Assembly: GCA_015231515.1 (NCBI GenBank)
Contig: JADGBM010000021.1
Span: forward strand, 1 to 36,273
Source of the DNA: Desulfobulbaceae bacterium
GTDB lineage: Bacteria > Desulfobacterota > Desulfobulbia > Desulfobulbales > VMSU01
DNA length: 36,273 nucleotides
Direction of reading: 5' to 3'
Positions 7,755-16,274 of the stretch are shown in pieces; the stretch's first letter is position 1, and every line of letters starts with the position of its first letter. The notes under the pieces were generated by a model. The model was not told the DNA's origin. It was given only the letters and a program-made list of their open reading frames with translations, and made no database searches. The translations under genes and the position numbers were made by a program.

Positions 7755-9212
7755 ATGGCACCAGATACCGCGGATTTTAACCCCGGGCAGTCTTCTGACA
7801 CCGGGTCGAATTTACTGCTTTCAAAACGAGACACCTTTTTCGAACAGGCATTGAGTCTCCATCAGCAGGGCGATGTTGAGCAGGCTCTGACACTGTATCA
7901 GCAGGTTGTTGATCTTGATCCTGACCACGCTCAGGCCTGTTTTTACAGCGCTCTTTTGCTTTGCGACTCAGGAAACCATGAAGACGCTTTGTCTTTGCTC
8001 GAAAAAGCCCAGGCGCTTTTGCCTGACATCCCTGCTATAGTCTATCAACTTGGTGTATGTCAGTATACCTTAGGAGAAAACAATTTGGCCATTAGATCTT
8101 TCGAAACTGTTCTGGAGACTGAGCAGGATCACTGGCAGGCTGCTTATAATCTGGGGGCGGCATATTTTTCTGACGGTCAAATTTTAAAAGCTATAGAGGC
8201 GTACTCGTTGGCAGCACGTCTTAATCCGGATGATGCTGACATCTATTTCAATCTTGGCTTGGCCCATAAAAATGCCGGAGATCTTGAAAAGGCTCGATCA
8301 GCATATATCCATTCAATGGAAATCATACCAGATGATGCCGATGTTCATTACAATCTTGGCCGGTTGCATAATGACATGGGGCAGAAAGAAGATGCCATTA
8401 CGTCTCTTGAAATTGCCACCGTATTGCGGCCTGATTTTGGTGCGGCACTTACGAATCTCGGCGTACTTTATGTTGATCAGAACGCTACGGATAAGGCCAT
8501 TGCCGTCTATGAAAAGCTGATCGAAATTGATCATCATCCAATTTCTTCCCGACATATTTTAAATGCGCTCACGGGGAAAACCACTGATTCGGCACCCTTA
8601 TCATATGTCAGAGAGTTGTATGATGATTTTGCTGGTCATTTTGATAAGCGTCTGGTTGAAGATCTTCTCTATGATATTCCCCGTCAGTTTGTCGATTTCT
8701 TGAATGAACAGAGGGCGACTCAATATCCGTTCCAGCGCATGCTTGATCTTGGCTGTGGTACAGGTCTGTGCGGTCAGGCCTTCTCTGGAATGGTAAACTC
8801 CATTACAGGTGTGGATTTATCTGAAAAAATGATTGAGAAGGCCCGGTCAAAAGACGTCTATGATGCGCTTATTCAAGATGATATTATCTCATTTGTGGAG
8901 GGTGTTAACGAGCCCTATGATCTCATTGTAGCTGGTGATGTGCTTATTTACCTGGGTGAACTTGAAAGTATTTTTAATCGGTTAGCGAACTGCCTGTCGG
9001 AAAACGGCAGGGTTCTTTTTTCAACCGAGTGTTTTGATGGTAAAGGGTATCGGTTGTGCCAATCTGGTCGCTATGCCCATTCAACTTCATATGTAACTAA
9101 ATTAGCACAGGAAAATGGTTTGCAGGTCCTGGCTGTGAAATCAGTTAATTCGCGGAAAGAACATGGCGCTTGGATTGCTGGCGATATCTATCTTCTCGGA
9201 CATGTGCTATAA
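7755..9212 (+). CDS. TPR-repeat protein with C-terminal class I SAM-dependent methyltransferase
   Basis: This 485-residue cytoplasmic protein has two halves. Residues about 25-280 contain seven or eight tetratricopeptide repeats of 34 residues, such as WQAAYNLGAAYFSDGQILKA and ADIYFNLGLAHKNAGD. After a linker (YDDFAGHFDKRL) comes a Rossmann-fold methyltransferase: motif I MLDLGCGTGLCGQAF near residue 329, the acidic second-strand motif ITGVDLSEKMIEKAR, and YDLIVAGDVLIYLGEL. The TPR half probably selects a protein or complex as substrate, but the substrate is unknown. The ATG at 7755 is the first in frame after the repeat element, with a weak ribosome site. It lies about 50 bases before the multiheme cytochrome gene in the same direction; a functional link is possible but unproven. 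Confidence 0.85.
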   Translation: MAPDTADFNPGQSSDTGSNLLLSKRDTFFEQALSLHQQGDVEQALTLYQQVVDLDPDHAQACFYSALLLCDSGNHEDALSLLEKAQALLPDIPAIVYQLGVCQYTLGENNLAIRSFETVLETEQDHWQAAYNLGAAYFSDGQILKAIEAYSLAARLNPDDADIYFNLGLAHKNAGDLEKARSAYIHSMEIIPDDADVHYNLGRLHNDMGQKEDAITSLEIATVLRPDFGAALTNLGVLYVDQNATDKAIAVYEKLIEIDHHPISSRHILNALTGKTTDSAPLSYVRELYDDFAGHFDKRLVEDLLYDIPRQFVDFLNEQRATQYPFQRMLDLGCGTGLCGQAFSGMVNSITGVDLSEKMIEKARSKDVYDALIQDDIISFVEGVNEPYDLIVAGDVLIYLGELESIFNRLANCLSENGRVLFSTECFDGKGYRLCQSGRYAHSTSYVTKLAQENGLQVLAVKSVNSRKEHGAWIAGDIYLLGHVL

Positions 9213-9261
9213 GTGTGTTCGGATACGTATCGTTCATCCTTTTACATAGGGATCTCACGTG

Positions 9262-12120
9262 ATGACTGCTGAAGCGTACTCAATGAATTTATCAAAATTT
9301 ATAGTCATTGTTTTATCTATGGTTTTTATGGCAGGCGAATCCTATGCAATCGTTACGGACGCGCCACATAATGAATCAAACGTAATTGAGTGCAATACAT
9401 GCCACTCCTACTCCCTATGGTGGGAATTTTCACCGTTGACTCGAGGCAACAGCCAGTTTGATACACAGATTGCGCTTATTTGTGCCACCATGTGTCATAA
9501 CTCAGCTTCTCCGCAAGACCCAAAAGACCACTCGAATACGGTTCTGGGAACACGGCATCGTCCTATTCTTGGCGGGTGGACTCAAACATGTGTTGATTGC
9601 CATGACCCACATTTTCAGGCTCAGCTGGACTGGAGTTCGACGGATGCAAGTGATCTTTTTTTGGCTACGGGTGTTATAAACGCATTTACTGACCTTGGTG
9701 ATGGCACTACTGCTATCGGCTATACGAATCTTACCACAAAATCCGGCTGGGAGATTCCCGGCGACTGGCCCAACAAGACAGGCGCAGGGCGCGGTTTGAT
9801 CGTTGTTGTCAACGATGGGTTGGGTGACCTCACCTATGAGATTAATACCGCTGTTGAAACTATTCCTGGCGATGGTCTAATAAATCTTCAGGGAACAGCG
9901 CCATCATCTGTTAACGGTTTGAGCTTTACGATTATTTATGGGCAGTTTATTCGGTCTCAAATTCGTCGAGCTTCCATTAATTACCCTGTGAAATTTTTTG
10001 AGCCCGGAGTTGCTGTGGGTGGTTTTGCAGATTTTAGTGGCAGCACGTATACTGGTTTATGCCAAGTATGTCATACCCAGACAGCACATTTCCGATTTGA
10101 CGGCAGCAGTTCTGATCCCAATCATACAAACATCAACCTGGTTCCTGGCGACAACTGTCTGAGTTGTCACGCCCATGAGACAGGATTTGCCCACAGCGGG
10201 GATGGCAGCGGCCCTAGCTGCGCGGTCTCAGCCTGTCATGACAGTGGGTCGCACTCAGCCCATCTGGACATCAATATCGACTGCTCTAACTGCCACGACC
10301 TTGGTAATATGTACACTGTGGGAGGGGCCATTCAACTTGATCTTGGCTCAACCACTGTCTGTGTCAGTTGTCATCATGACGGTGCTGGTGATCCGCCGAA
10401 TCAAACTGATTTCAAGGTCCGTTGGCCGAGTGGGCCAGGTTTTCTCTGTGATGGATGTCATGGTAATCCGCCGGCTTATGCTAATGGTACGGTGAAGGGC
10501 GGAACACCAAAGGCCAATAGTCACAGTATTCATCTGGCCAATAACTATGGTTGTCAAGCCTGTCACTATAGTACGACAACAGACGGACTGACAGTTTCCG
10601 GAACCAGCAGTCATGTTAATGGCTCGTTTGATGTCAATCCGTCTCCATCGTTTAGCTTTACCTATGTTTACAATGATAACGGCGGCACGTGCGGCAGCGT
10701 TTCCTGTCATGGAGGCAATGCTGCCACATGGGGGGCAAGTGGACCATTCAGCTGTGATCAATGTCATCTTGGTGACGGTGATAGTAATGATTACAGCTAT
10801 GCCAATGGGACTTTGGGGCGAATTGATACTACCCAGTGGCTCTCCTCCGGTCATGGTGCGCCGTCAAATGCAAACTATTCGGTGTCCAACAATCCTGGAG
10901 CCGCAATGGTATGTGATTATTGTCACACTGGCAGTCATGATGCGCCTGGCAATCCTTTCAGATTAGCCAATATTGCTGGTACTGATGGCATGAATGGAGT
11001 TTGTCTGGTTTGTCACCAAACGGGAGCTCCTGGTTTTGATCCTGACGGTCTTGGTGCTTTGGCAGAAATCAATGCAACTACCTCAGATCCTGTGAATAGT
11101 TTTCACGCCGGTAATCTGCATGACATAACGTTAAATGGTGGTAAATTTTGTTGGGACTGTCATGATCCGCATGGCGACAGTAATATCTTCATGATCCATG
11201 ATTCTGTGACAAAGCAGTCAGATGGGCTGTATGGTATTCCAACCACCATGGTATCAACGGTTTTTACAGATAACGCCACTGGCAGTGCATATTCTCAAGA
11301 AATGGGCCCATTTACTGGAATCTGCAATGTTTGTCACACCATAGCCAATCATTATGGGACTGACTATGGAGATGCTCACCGGCGAACCTATGTGTGTACC
11401 AACTGTCACTTACACGATGGGCTTCCTGTGGGAGAACCTCCGGTTATTAATCCTGCCGCCGCTTTTGAGCCGCAAACTCTTTTTGTTGATTATGGAGGAG
11501 TCCTATTGAGGACAGACGGTTCACCCCCGTATCCACTTATTAACAATAAAGTTACTTTGCGCAATCAAACCAGTGGCTTAATTGAAGACAGTGACAATAC
11601 AGATAGTTTCGGTGTTTGGCACGTAATGGCTCCGGATGATTGTTATATTGTTGAACCTGATCAGGGAGCCCGAGATCAAAGCTATTTTTACCCTGAAACT
11701 CTGGTGGTATGTGGGTCAAACACCGATATACAGTTTACTCCAGATCCGGCTCCTCAAGCCCCGGTCTTAATTGATGAACCTTACCACTCAAATCTCAATG
11801 ATACACCAACGGTAAATGTTCTCCTTGAGTGGAATGCCGTGATTGATCCACCAGCTTCAAATCCAGTCCTGTATTATTATGAGATCGCTACCAATTCTCT
11901 CTTTTCTCCACTGGTAACTTCAGGGTTCACTACTGCCACTAATGTTCAATTTGTCGGTGATGCAGGCCAGACCTATCTGTGGAGAGTTGCTGCTAAAGAG
12001 GATATGTTTCCAGGTCGAACCAGCAGTTTTTCAGTGTACGACGATTTTCTCATATATTCAGTCAGTGGTAGTGGCGATTGTTCACATATGCCTACTAATT
12101 GTGCCGGGCCCGATTTTTAA
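9262..12120 (+). CDS. Secreted multiheme c-type cytochrome with 17 candidate heme sites and C-terminal beta-rich domains
   Basis: The product is about 952 residues. A hydrophobic segment (FIVIVLSMVFMAG) ending in ESYA looks like a Sec signal peptide, so the hemes would be periplasmic or outside the cell. I count 14 CxxCH sites, for example CNTCH, CVDCH, CQVCH and CTNCH. Three unusual sites are present: one CxxxCH (CATMCH) and two CxxxxCH (CAVSACH, CGSVSCH), a pattern of the Geobacter-type C4xCH/C2xCH cytochromes. All lie between residues about 43 and 716. The last 240 residues lack hemes and look like a carboxypeptidase-regulatory-like domain followed by a fibronectin-III-like domain, suited to surface attachment. 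ATG 9262 is preferred because AGGG lies 10 bases upstream; GTG 9259 and ATG 9283 are alternatives. Confidence 0.9.
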   Translation: MTAEAYSMNLSKFIVIVLSMVFMAGESYAIVTDAPHNESNVIECNTCHSYSLWWEFSPLTRGNSQFDTQIALICATMCHNSASPQDPKDHSNTVLGTRHRPILGGWTQTCVDCHDPHFQAQLDWSSTDASDLFLATGVINAFTDLGDGTTAIGYTNLTTKSGWEIPGDWPNKTGAGRGLIVVVNDGLGDLTYEINTAVETIPGDGLINLQGTAPSSVNGLSFTIIYGQFIRSQIRRASINYPVKFFEPGVAVGGFADFSGSTYTGLCQVCHTQTAHFRFDGSSSDPNHTNINLVPGDNCLSCHAHETGFAHSGDGSGPSCAVSACHDSGSHSAHLDINIDCSNCHDLGNMYTVGGAIQLDLGSTTVCVSCHHDGAGDPPNQTDFKVRWPSGPGFLCDGCHGNPPAYANGTVKGGTPKANSHSIHLANNYGCQACHYSTTTDGLTVSGTSSHVNGSFDVNPSPSFSFTYVYNDNGGTCGSVSCHGGNAATWGASGPFSCDQCHLGDGDSNDYSYANGTLGRIDTTQWLSSGHGAPSNANYSVSNNPGAAMVCDYCHTGSHDAPGNPFRLANIAGTDGMNGVCLVCHQTGAPGFDPDGLGALAEINATTSDPVNSFHAGNLHDITLNGGKFCWDCHDPHGDSNIFMIHDSVTKQSDGLYGIPTTMVSTVFTDNATGSAYSQEMGPFTGICNVCHTIANHYGTDYGDAHRRTYVCTNCHLHDGLPVGEPPVINPAAAFEPQTLFVDYGGVLLRTDGSPPYPLINNKVTLRNQTSGLIEDSDNTDSFGVWHVMAPDDCYIVEPDQGARDQSYFYPETLVVCGSNTDIQFTPDPAPQAPVLIDEPYHSNLNDTPTVNVLLEWNAVIDPPASNPVLYYYEIATNSLFSPLVTSGFTTATNVQFVGDAGQTYLWRVAAKEDMFPGRTSSFSVYDDFLIYSVSGSGDCSHMPTNCAGPDF

Positions 12121-12153
12121 GCAGTAAAATTCAAAAAAGTAAAGGAGAGACAT

Positions 12154-12540
12154 ATGAACTGGAAATCGGCTTTGGTCTGTTGTTCCCTATTGTTTATATC
12201 TGCGGCTTGTTCTGGTGACAAATCGTCTGATGCGCCGTCGAGTTCTCCTGCTAAATCGACACCGACGTCTTCTCCCTCACAGAGCGTTGATGCACCCGTG
12301 CAAAAAAATGTGGCGGCAGCTAATGATGGAAGTTGCCTATCGATATTCGAATCGGATTGTATCAGCTGTCATAACGAAAATCGTTCTTGTCAAAAACTTG
12401 GCAAAAAAGACAAGGCGCGCTGGAAACGGACTATTGACCGGATGATGAAGCGTGGTTCTAAGTTAAGTCCAGCTGATCAGGAGACACTGCTTGACTGTTT
12501 GGCCGATGAAAGTGCTGATATTGTCCAAATGTGCAAATAG
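12154..12540 (+). CDS. Small lipoprotein with a single heme-binding CxxCH motif
   Basis: The 128-residue product has a lipoprotein signal peptide (MNWKSALVCCSLLFISAAC) with lipobox ISAAC, so the mature protein should start at Cys19 and be membrane-anchored. A Ser/Thr/Pro-rich flexible linker runs to about residue 50. A small helical domain then carries one CISCH motif, further cysteines (CQKL, CLAD, QMCK) and WKRTIDRMMKRG, similar to mono-heme cytochromes. GC in the linker is not obviously different from neighbours. AAAGGAGAG precedes the ATG. It lies 33 bases after the large multiheme cytochrome and is probably cotranscribed, so it may pass electrons to or from it. Confidence 0.82.
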   Translation: MNWKSALVCCSLLFISAACSGDKSSDAPSSSPAKSTPTSSPSQSVDAPVQKNVAAANDGSCLSIFESDCISCHNENRSCQKLGKKDKARWKRTIDRMMKRGSKLSPADQETLLDCLADESADIVQMCK

Positions 12541-12607
12541 AGATTCATTTCTATATTTTTTACAGCTCGACTGTATCGGTTTTTCACACCAGTAGTGATC
12601 TGATTCT

Positions 12608-13234
12608 ATGATTAATTTCGTAACCATGGGCTTTGTCCTTGGTCTTTCCGCAGGACTGACTCCAGGACCTCTGTTTGCTCTGGTTGTTTCTGAAACACTG
12701 CGTTATGGTCTGCGTGCTGGTGTCATAGCAGCTATGGCGCCTCTTCTTACCGATCTGCCGATTGTTGCCGCTTCCATTTTCTTTCTCAATAGTTATGCCG
12801 ACTCAGATCTGATTCTTGGGCTGGTTTCTCTTTTTGGCGGTGTGTTTGTTTTTTATCTCGGCTTTGAAAATTTTTGTATAAAAAATGATTTGCATATCGC
12901 TGAACCAAATAGCCAAACAACTTTTAGAAAAGCTATACTCGTTAATGCCCTGAGTCCACACCCGTATCTGTTTTGGATTACCGTTGGTGCCCCTGCGGTC
13001 ATCTCGGCTTCTCGGCAAAATTTAATGGTTGCTTCTGTCTTTGTGGGGATTTTTTACGTAATGCTGGTTGGCGCAAAGGTCTTTCTTGCGATTGTTGTTT
13101 CCCGATCCAAAAACTTCATTGTTGGTAAGGTATTTGTCAATAGTATGAGGATGATTGGTCTGTGTCTTTGGGCGCTTGCAATAGTGCTTGTTCGTGACGG
13201 GTTTGTGCTGCTTGGTTGGCTAAACAATGTTTAG
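12608..13234 (+). CDS. LysE/RhtB-family amino acid exporter
   Basis: This 208-residue inner-membrane protein is the usual LysE-family length, with six hydrophobic segments. The family signature is near the N-terminus: GLSAGLTPGPLFALVVSETL, with the characteristic PGP. The central hydrophilic loop (residues about 85-105) precedes ALSPHPYLFWITVGAP, which matches the second conserved stretch. Members export amino acids or small metabolites; the substrate is not evident here. It lies 67 bases after the lipoprotein gene with a weak ribosome site. It ends within a small repeat element. Confidence 0.87.
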   Translation: MINFVTMGFVLGLSAGLTPGPLFALVVSETLRYGLRAGVIAAMAPLLTDLPIVAASIFFLNSYADSDLILGLVSLFGGVFVFYLGFENFCIKNDLHIAEPNSQTTFRKAILVNALSPHPYLFWITVGAPAVISASRQNLMVASVFVGIFYVMLVGAKVFLAIVVSRSKNFIVGKVFVNSMRMIGLCLWALAIVLVRDGFVLLGWLNNV

Positions 13235-13303
13235 GAGCCTTTATGTAGCCGTCAAAAAATATCCTTGAAGATATTGGGTTATGCCTTATTGGTATAACGA
13301 CGG
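13231..13303 (+). repeat. Dispersed palindromic repeat, copy B
   Basis: The segment overlaps the LysE-family stop codon. TTAGGAGCC and GCCGTCAAAAAA match copy A at 7617-7634. CCGTC (13249-13253) pairs with GACGG (13299-13303). Inside is a hairpin GTTATGCC/GGTATAAC (13278-13297, one G-T pair). The rest of the gap to the tpx gene at 13411 shows no gene. Confidence 0.45.
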
Positions 13304-13410
13304 TTTTGTTATTTTGACTTGAGACGGGGTTTAGGCAGAAACTTTTCTGGTATGCGTTTTGATTGTTTTTTGGTTACTTCTGAAATAAATTTGAACAAAG
13401 GAGACAGGTT

Positions 13411-13911
13411 ATGGCAAAAATTACTCTAAAAGGTAGTCCTATTGAAACTATTGGTAATCTCCCTGCTGTAGGGGATACAGCACCTGATTTTGCCTTAGTG
13501 GGAACAGACTTGAAGGCTGTTAGTCTAGCTGCTTTTAAAGGTAAAAGAGTTGTCTTGAATATATTCCCCAGTATTGACACACCAGTCTGCTCGGCCTCAG
13601 TTCGACGTTTTAATAAAGATGTTGGAAGCATGGCAGATACTGTGCTTCTTTCGATTTCGGCTGACCTGCCTTTTGCCCATAAGCGTTTTTGTGAAGTTGA
13701 AGGGCTTGAAAATGTAATCTCTCTTTCCGTCTTTCGTGATCAAAATTTTGGTAAAGATTACGGGGTTCAAATTACTACAGGGCCTATTGCCGGACTGCTT
13801 GCACGGGCAATTGTGATTATCGATGCTGCCGGTATTGTCGCCTACACAGAACAAGTTCCTGAGATAGGGCAGGATCCTGATTTTGATGCGGCCTTGAAAG
13901 CTCTATCGTAG
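13411..13911 (+). CDS. tpx: Thiol peroxidase (Tpx, atypical 2-Cys peroxiredoxin)
   Basis: This 166-residue enzyme reduces hydrogen peroxide and alkyl hydroperoxides using thioredoxin. The peroxidatic cysteine is Cys60 in [15 protein letters not shown]. The resolving cysteine is Cys94 in FAHKRFC, the spacing typical of Tpx. The N-terminal [10 protein letters not shown] and the C-terminal [14 protein letters not shown] are also family features. AAAGGAGACAGG precedes the ATG. It stands after a repeat element and upstream of a ferredoxin, consistent with oxidative-stress protection in an anaerobe. No OxyR or PerR site was recognised. Confidence 0.95.
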   Translation: MAKITLKGSPIETIGNLPAVGDTAPDFALVGTDLKAVSLAAFKGKRVVLNIFPSIDTPVCSASVRRFNKDVGSMADTVLLSISADLPFAHKRFCEVEGLENVISLSVFRDQNFGKDYGVQITTGPIAGLLARAIVIIDAAGIVAYTEQVPEIGQDPDFDAALKALS

Positions 13912-13918
13912 GGGCTTC

Positions 13919-13987
13919 ATGTCAGTACAAAAGGTGTTTAATGAGTATGCGACAGAATACGATGGGACATATAGTGGTCGTAAATGA
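13919..13987 (+). pseudogene. N-terminal remnant of a SAM-dependent methyltransferase
   Basis: A 22-codon frame starts 8 bases after the tpx stop and reads MSVQKVFNEYATEYDGTYSG. VFNEYATEYD is the typical opening of small class I methyltransferases of the UbiE/type 11 kind. The frame then stops with TGA, and the body of the enzyme is absent before the ferredoxin start at 14010. It is most simply the leftover of a deleted gene. A functional small peptide cannot be excluded, but the match to a known N-terminus makes that less likely. Confidence 0.5.
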
Positions 13988-14009
13988 GGTTTTAAAAAAG
14001 GTCATCTGA

Positions 14010-14207
14010 ATGAGAAAAGTTCCTGTTGTTGATATTGCCTTGTGCACTCTCTGTGAAGGATGTATTGGAGTTTGTCCCTCCGTGTTCAGATATAACTCTG
14101 TGATGGATTATATGGAAGTTGTTGATCTTGACAATTATCCTGAAGATGAAGTTGATGAGGCTATAAGAGACTGTCCTGAAGATTGTATTAGCTGGGAAAA
14201 TGAGTAG
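14010..14207 (+). CDS. [4Fe-4S] ferredoxin
   Basis: This 65-residue soluble electron carrier carries cysteines at 12, 15, 18 and 22 (CTLCEGCIGVCP) and at 55 and 59 (CPEDC). The pattern matches Desulfovibrio-type ferredoxins, in which three cysteines of the first motif plus the later CP cysteine bind one [4Fe-4S] cluster; the extra cysteines may form a disulfide or allow cluster change. The strongly acidic C-terminal half (EDEVDEAIRD) suits docking to basic redox partners. It is preceded by a methyltransferase remnant. Its redox partner is not evident nearby. Confidence 0.92.
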   Translation: MRKVPVVDIALCTLCEGCIGVCPSVFRYNSVMDYMEVVDLDNYPEDEVDEAIRDCPEDCISWENE

Positions 14208-14242
14208 GTGTTTTTTTCTTAATTGTAGCCGTGTCTGTGTGC

Positions 14243-14602
14243 TCATGGTGCCGATGACAGTTCTGAGATATAACGGCGAATTTGATCAAGGTGAGAGTCA
14301 TTCGGATTTTTGAATTCGGCTCCGACAGTCTTAGTGGAAAGAGAGGCAAACCTGGAGTAATTTATGTTTTCCTCGCGAATTAATTTCAGGGAGAAGGCTT
14401 TGATCTTTGTATTTGTTATGCTGCAATAAAAGGTGGCGATTGACTCGCCAGCGATTGACTCGGAACTGTCAATTAATTTGATTCGCATTCCACCCTCACT
14501 GATATCGATAACACGTCCCACTCTGTCCTGATACACTGCAATTACATCTTCCGGAACGATATGCCTTTTATGTTTTCTTTTGTCTACGAACTCATTTTTC
14601 AT
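14243..14602 (-). CDS. PilZ-domain protein, probable c-di-GMP receptor
   Basis: This 119-residue soluble protein consists almost entirely of a PilZ domain. The c-di-GMP contact motifs are present: RKHKRH (RxxxR) near residue 9 and DISEGGMRI (D/NxSxxG) near residue 35. VGAEF near residue 94 closes the beta-barrel. ATG at 14602 is chosen over the upstream TTG because AAGGAT lies about 10 bases before it. It is convergent with the ferredoxin gene. Its target is unknown. A diguanylate cyclase lies 9 kb away in the window. Confidence 0.88.
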   Translation of the reverse strand: MKNEFVDKRKHKRHIVPEDVIAVYQDRVGRVIDISEGGMRIKLIDSSESIAGESIATFYCSITNTKIKAFSLKLIREENINYSRFASLSTKTVGAEFKNPNDSHLDQIRRYISELSSAP

Positions 14603-15026
14603 CAGCAATTGAATCCTTATATCTGAGTTACGCCGTCGTCCGAAAATGACTTGGATTTTTTAGGTTCATGAGCGACGGCTGCGGGCGAGTTTCAATAGTA
14701 GGCTTCTGAAATATTTGCAATATTTATGCCTCTACTAGTAAAACGCAAGGGCGCGATTCAAACAGATCACAAACTCAACAACTTACAACGCACTGTGCCA
14801 GTGGCTAGTATTTTGATGAATTCTCGTCTGGATTACTGTTTTCCGGATAAACTGTACGGAAAGGCGGAAATATGTTTTGGAGTTGGATAGTATGTTGGAT
14901 TGTATTGCCATTATTTCTGGCACTCTGTTAAAGTATGCTCGGGTGAGGGTACGACGAAATTACCCATACGGTCTTTACTTTCTTTACGACAGTTATTTCA
15001 ACCACGTTTGATATTAGGCAATAAAA
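14603..15026. other. Intergenic gap between the PilZ gene and sbcD
   Basis: The first part holds dispersed repeat copy C. A perfect inverted repeat AAATATT-TGC-AATATTT lies at 14709-14725 and could be an operator for the divergent PilZ gene. A 19-codon hydrophobic frame (14872-14931, beginning MFWSWIVCW) preceded by AAGGCGG could encode a tiny membrane peptide, but nothing else supports it. No other gene or RNA was recognised. Confidence 0.4.
14632..14679 (-). repeat. Dispersed palindromic repeat, copy C
   Basis: The ends GCCGTCG (14632-14638) and CGACGGC (14673-14679) are perfect 7-bp inverted repeats. Read on the minus strand, the interior AAAAAATCCAAGTCATTTT matches copy A at 7691-7709 with one difference. 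It is the most regular of the three copies and lies upstream of the PilZ gene. Confidence 0.6.
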
Positions 15027-16274
15027 GTGCGAATACTCCACACGTCCGACTGGCATCTCGGTCAAAATTTTTACACTAAAGACAGGAAGAAGGAGCATGA
15101 GAAGTTTCTTAATTGGCTCTTACACTGTTTGACAGCTAATCAGGTCGATGCACTGATAGTTGCCGGAGACATTTTTGACACGGCAGCGCCACCCAACTAT
15201 GCTTTGGAGCAGTACTATCGTTTCATCAAGGGCTTAGCTAAGACCCCGTGTCGTCAGACCGTAATTGTTGGCGGTAATCATGATTCTGCCTCAAATCTTC
15301 AGGCCCCAAAAGATCTTCTGAAGCTATTTAATGTTCATATCGTTGGCAGTATTTCAAAACAATCGTCTGTAGAAGATATTTTGGTCTTAGATAATGATAA
15401 GGGAGAGCCTGTTGGTGTTGTCTGTGCTGTTCCATTTTTGCGGGAGCGAGATATTCGTAGCGCTGTCCCAGGTGAAACCTATGCCGATAAGAGCCTTGCC
15501 TATCAAAATGGTATTGCCAGTTATTACTGCAACATGCTGACTGAGGCCCTGAAAATCTGTGCCGGCCTGGGTGGGGCAGTAAGGTTGCCAATTATTGCAA
15601 CCGGACATCTGTTCACTGCTGGCAGCGAATTGAGTGACGGAGTTCGTGATATTGCGGTGGGCAGTCTTGATGGTATCTCGACATCTGTTTTTCCTGCTGG
15701 GTATGATTATGTGGCCCTTGGTCATCTGCATAAGCCGCAGCGTGTTGGTGGGCACGATACGATCCGTTACTCGGGGTCGCCCTTGCCTTTAAGTTTTGGT
15801 GAAGCGCGCTTGGCCAAGCAGGTTGTAATTGTCGATTTTGTTGCTGGAAAACCAGCCGAAATCAGGACGGTTGAGGTGCCTGGTTTTCAGGCTATTGAGT
15901 CTGTTAAAGGCGATTGGCCGGTCATTGAAAACTATTTCGACAGCATCAGGAATCGTGAAGACGAGATATGGCTGGAGGTTGTTTTGGAAACAGATGATTG
16001 GGGGGAGCAGGCAAAGGTGCGAATTGATGCCTTAGCCAAGGGGACATCAGCTCAGGTGTTGGTTGTCAAGCGTGCAGGGCGAAACGTATTAGCGCTGCGC
16101 GAGACTGCATCCCGCCCTACGTTGGCAGAATTTCTTCCTGCAGAGGTCTTTGGTGAACTGCTTAAGCTAGCCGAGATTGACGACGAGGTTAAACGTACAG
16201 AGCTGACTTTATGTCATGATGAGTTGCTGGAACGAGCCTGGCAGCGGTGGAGGCTGACCAAGGATGAAGATTAA
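15027..16274 (+). CDS. sbcD: Exonuclease SbcCD subunit D (Mre11-like nuclease)
   Basis: This 415-residue nuclease subunit of SbcCD cleaves hairpins and processes double-strand DNA ends with Mn(II). The metallophosphoesterase motifs are all present: HTSDWHLG at the start, AGDIFD near residue 48, GGNHDS near residue 84, GHLF near residue 194, and ALGHLHKPQ near residue 232. The start is a GTG (MRILHTSDW) as the family begins, with only a weak ribosome site. It overlaps sbcC by 11 bases, so the two are coupled. It matters here because SbcCD destroys long DNA palindromes, and this window carries several perfect hairpin sequences. Confidence 0.95.
   Translation: MRILHTSDWHLGQNFYTKDRKKEHEKFLNWLLHCLTANQVDALIVAGDIFDTAAPPNYALEQYYRFIKGLAKTPCRQTVIVGGNHDSASNLQAPKDLLKLFNVHIVGSISKQSSVEDILVLDNDKGEPVGVVCAVPFLRERDIRSAVPGETYADKSLAYQNGIASYYCNMLTEALKICAGLGGAVRLPIIATGHLFTAGSELSDGVRDIAVGSLDGISTSVFPAGYDYVALGHLHKPQRVGGHDTIRYSGSPLPLSFGEARLAKQVVIVDFVAGKPAEIRTVEVPGFQAIESVKGDWPVIENYFDSIRNREDEIWLEVVLETDDWGEQAKVRIDALAKGTSAQVLVVKRAGRNVLALRETASRPTLAEFLPAEVFGELLKLAEIDDEVKRTELTLCHDELLERAWQRWRLTKDED

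Noticed and set aside
10348-10854. 168-codon open frame antisense to the multiheme cytochrome gene
   Set aside because: It is a shadow caused by the repetitive codon use of the cytochrome; no domain, ribosome site or signal is visible.
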